This document shows, one piece after another, positions 13,541-15,800 of a stretch of 15,800 nucleotides of DNA. The stretch spans positions 1 through 15,800 of the forward strand of contig CAZEHA010000065.1 in NCBI GenBank assembly GCA_964511665.1, given 5' to 3'. Both the position numbers and the translations under genes were made by a program. Under the pieces are notes generated by a model, which was not told where the DNA came from, ran no database searches, and saw only the letters and a list, made by a program, of their open reading frames with translations. This DNA comes from JAGOEF01 sp964511665. GTDB taxonomy: Bacteria; Bacteroidota; Bacteroidia; Bacteroidales; ML635J-15. How positions within the stretch are numbered: position 1 is the stretch's first letter; every line of letters starts with the position of its first letter.

Positions 13541-15409
13541 ATGCAAAAACGTTTTTATTACTTGAAACCATTTCTGCTTATGGCCATATTAATGGTTTCA
13601 ATTGACGGGTTCTCTCAAACAACAGTGCAAGCCACAGTAATCAATGCCAGTACCAAAGAAGCACTCCCCTACTGTAACATTTTGGTAAAAGGGAGCAACA
13701 CAGGAACTATAACCAATGCCGACGGACTATTCCGCATAAGTTTAAAAACAGGTAACGAGATTCTCGAAATATCGTATCTGGGCTTCGAAACCCTTGAGGT
13801 TAAGGCTATAACACTATCGTTGCAACAAGAAATACTGCTTTGTCCGCGCGAAGAAGTACTTCAAGAAGTAACGGTTCATGCCGGAAACGAATATCTGTAC
13901 GATATCTTTGAATCGTGTCGCCGTAAACTACAGAAAAATCGCAATGCACATCAGTCGAAAGTGTATTTTGTGCTCGAAACACTAGGTGCTATGGGCGAAA
14001 GTAAGTATCCGATTACTCCTGCCCCTCTGTACCAAAACTATTCGAAAGAATACACTCCCGTTGAGTTGCTCGAATGCTTCTACAATGCCGACATCAAAGG
14101 GCAACAACTCGAAAAACTCGAATTTAAAAACGGCAGAACAGCCCTTGCTGCCAATGGAAATTACTTTGTAAGCCGCTCAACATCGTTGGCCTGGACACAA
14201 TTCAATCTGATTGATAAAAACGATTTATTTCCGGCCATTCCGTTTCAGTATGCAAAAAATGGGATGAAAAAAAACTTCAATCTTGAGTTTTTAAGTTTCG
14301 ATGGGAGTATCTACACCATAAAATTCAAACCTTTTAACGATAACGACATGATGTTTTCGGGAAAAGTCTGGATAGAGAAATCGACTATGAATTTGCTGAA
14401 AATTGAGTTATATTCCGAACGTCCGGCCATACATCCGTTTTTGCCATTTCACGAAGGGCTCGATTCTATGTATAATGTCAGCCTGCATGTAAACAATAGC
14501 TACAAAGAAGAAAACGGCAAGCTCATTCCCGACCATTTCCATTTTACCTACAGTTTCGACTTTGTTAGCAACCGAGACTTTTACAACGACGAACTGAAAG
14601 ATCGCAAAACAATCAGCCGTCGCATTACCACACATGGATTGATGTACTTTTTCGATTATGGAAACCCGTTTATAATTCCATTTTTCGATTATCCCGAAAA
14701 CTTCGACGATTACTATCGCATGTCGTACATTCCCTACAATCCGGTTTGCTGGAACAACAGTAAGGCGCTACTGTTAACCAATCAGCAGAAAGAAAACCTG
14801 GGTATTCTTGCTAAAGAAAACGAATTGCAGCAATATGCCGAAAACAATTACGGAAGGTATTTTTGTAAGTTACCGAACTTTTACCTTCATGGTTTTTTTT
14901 CATTCTACTATCCCTTTTGGGATGCCGAAAAACGCATCTTAATTATGCAATCAAACACCAATCAGGGGCCATTATCTCAAAAACAGATAAACAGCACAAT
15001 ACCAGGAGTTTTATATAACATCGAAGCTCAAATACTGCTCGACATAAACCCTGTAGCCGACAGCTTGCACTGGAAGTCTTATACAGTGCTCGATGCCATT
15101 AAAACCTATTGGTATTTGCCTGTTGATAAAAGCACACACCCATTTGTAAATATTTTCTATGATATATGCGAAATAGAACGACGACGCATGGAAGAAGCAC
15201 TTGAAGAACGGCACGGTAGCCTTGAAGAGATTGAAAGTATTTATAAGGAATCGGTTTCCCGCATGAATTCAGTTACCAAATCGTATTTAAAGGATGTGCA
15301 GCATGGCACAAAAGAAAACCAACTGAAAAAATGGAATATATATGTAAAAAATGAACTCGGCATCGATAATATTGCTTTATTTAAAGAATTAGAACCCGAG
15401 AAGCATTAA
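13541..15409 (+). CDS. Exported CarboxypepD_reg-like domain protein
   Basis: A 622-residue exported protein. Residues 1-26 form a signal peptide ending GFSQ. Residues about 28-92 are a carboxypeptidase-D regulatory-like (transthyretin-type) beta sandwich: ATVINASTKEALPYCNILVKGS, NTGTITNADGLFRI, and ISYLGFET. This domain often precedes TonB-dependent receptors in Bacteroidota. Next comes LQEVTVHA (about 108-115), which in those receptors leads to the plug. Here no plug or 22-strand barrel follows; instead there are about 500 residues of mixed alpha/beta sequence rich in Tyr, Phe and Asn, ending in a charged helical tail (about 545-622). It therefore resembles the stand-alone surface or periplasmic members of this group, some of which are DUF5686-like, but I cannot place the C-terminal part. 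It has its own promoter. Confidence 0.8.
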   Translation: MQKRFYYLKPFLLMAILMVSIDGFSQTTVQATVINASTKEALPYCNILVKGSNTGTITNADGLFRISLKTGNEILEISYLGFETLEVKAITLSLQQEILLCPREEVLQEVTVHAGNEYLYDIFESCRRKLQKNRNAHQSKVYFVLETLGAMGESKYPITPAPLYQNYSKEYTPVELLECFYNADIKGQQLEKLEFKNGRTALAANGNYFVSRSTSLAWTQFNLIDKNDLFPAIPFQYAKNGMKKNFNLEFLSFDGSIYTIKFKPFNDNDMMFSGKVWIEKSTMNLLKIELYSERPAIHPFLPFHEGLDSMYNVSLHVNNSYKEENGKLIPDHFHFTYSFDFVSNRDFYNDELKDRKTISRRITTHGLMYFFDYGNPFIIPFFDYPENFDDYYRMSYIPYNPVCWNNSKALLLTNQQKENLGILAKENELQQYAENNYGRYFCKLPNFYLHGFFSFYYPFWDAEKRILIMQSNTNQGPLSQKQINSTIPGVLYNIEAQILLDINPVADSLHWKSYTVLDAIKTYWYLPVDKSTHPFVNIFYDICEIERRRMEEALEERHGSLEEIESIYKESVSRMNSVTKSYLKDVQHGTKENQLKKWNIYVKNELGIDNIALFKELEPEKH

Positions 15410-15460
15410 TGTAATCGCATTTATTCAAAAATCTTTACCGGTCACATCGACACTTCCCTG
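15410..15460. other. Spacer between the last gene and the repeat
   Basis: This short AT-rich stretch follows the last stop codon. I see no hairpin followed by a T-run, no gene and no promoter in it. Confidence 0.5.
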
Positions 15461-15642
15461 ACTTCGAGCGGTGCGCCGAGTGAAATCGAGGAGTGATTCG
15501 CTCCCAAGAGCGAATTGTATCGAGAAGACCGTAGTATAACATTTCTGGAACATTGGTAGTCACCGGGCACCTCGATACGTTCTCCTACGTCGAACATATC
15601 TCGACACGCTCGATACATCGCTCGGTGTCCGGAGGCAATCGG
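15461..15642. repeat. Tandem repeat unit, copy 1 (182 bp)
   Basis: This is the first, complete copy of a non-coding unit more GC-rich than its surroundings. Parts in order: a segment starting ACTTCGAGCGGTGC; a hairpin with arms ATTCGCTC (15496-15503) and GAGCGAAT (15508-15515) around CCAA; GTATCGAGAAGACCGTAGTA; CACCGGGCACCTCG; and the segment ending at 15614 that reappears exactly at 15781-15800. A 28-base tail then leads into copy 2. The arms GTATCGAG (15517-15524) and CTCGATAC (15571-15578) are also inverted to each other. The style, read on the minus strand as TTCTCGATACAA plus an arm, recalls dispersed intergenic repeats in Bacteroidota genomes. No reading frame here is convincing. Confidence 0.85.
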
Positions 15643-15800
15643 ACTTCGAGCGGTGCACCGAGTGAAATCGAGGTGTGAATTGCGACGATAGGAGCAATTT
15701 GTATCGAGAAGACCGTAGTATAACATTTCTCTGGAACATTGTCACTCACCGGGCACCTCGGTACGTTCTCCTACGTCGAACATATCTCGACACGCTCGAT
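15643..15800. repeat. Tandem repeat unit, copy 2 (cut by window end)
   Basis: The second copy starts with the same ACTTCGAGCGGTGC and matches copy 1 closely except for point changes, 2-base insertions (spacing grows from 182 to 186), and the hairpin. There, different arms, AATTGC (15678-15683) and GCAATT (15694-15699) around a 10-base loop, keep the pairing. The unit is cut at 15800, so further copies may follow. Confidence 0.85.

Noticed and set aside
15442..15745. Overlapping minus-strand open frames of 94 and 61 codons in the repeat
   Set aside because: They are made of repeat DNA, share the same peptide (NVILRSSRY) in two copies, and lack any domain or plausible start context. They are best seen as by-products of the repeat.
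15461..15800. CRISPR array
   Set aside because: There are only two long, adjoining and diverged copies, with no short repeats separated by unique spacers and no cas genes.

Overview
The window comes from a Bacteroidota (Bacteroidetes) chromosome. The evidence is a type IX secretion C-terminal sorting domain, a DUF3127 protein, a DUF4836-like lipoprotein, a PadR/PspC pair of the kind common in this phylum, start codons without Shine-Dalgarno sequences, and promoters resembling the TTTG / TAnnTTTG consensus. The sequence is moderately AT-rich. I see no rRNA, tRNA, CRISPR array, transposase or phage gene. The assignment below the phylum is not supported by anything I can see.

Layout. 93-1112 (+) encodes a secreted T9SS-type protein. 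It converges on a two-gene minus-strand unit (2652-1109): a two-helix membrane protein with a cytosolic domain, translationally coupled (TAATG) to a Cof-like HAD phosphatase. 2750-3109 (+) is a small DUF3127 OB-fold protein ending in an SSB-like acidic tip. A minus-strand cluster (8046-3119) follows, read in the order DUF4836-like lipoprotein, ABC ATPase, FtsX/MacB-like permease, TMTC-like membrane protein with TPRs. Divergent from it, 8255-10166 (+) is a PadR regulator plus PspC-domain membrane protein operon. An M64-family metallopeptidase (11467-10184, -) is divergent from a sodium:solute symporter plus MsrB lipoprotein pair (11531-13462, +). A CarboxypepD_reg-like exported protein with its own promoter (13541-15409, +) comes next. 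The last 390 bases hold no gene and contain nearly two copies of a tandem ~182-186 bp hairpin-bearing repeat, the second cut by the window end.

How the genes may work together. Most genes are envelope functions: secretion, lipoproteins, transport, envelope-stress sensing (PspC) and repair of oxidised exported proteins (MsrB). The strongest candidate for an under-described system is the lipoprotein-ABC-permease-TMTC cluster. Its permease has the four-helix, large-ectodomain plan of MacB/LolCDE/FtsX proteins. Its ATPase has the catalytic glutamate but lacks the usual switch histidine. The linkage to a GT-C/TPR protein is inferred from gene order only.

Genes are packed tightly: three convergent pairs have gaps of -3, 9 and 17 bases, and no convincing intrinsic terminator was found anywhere.
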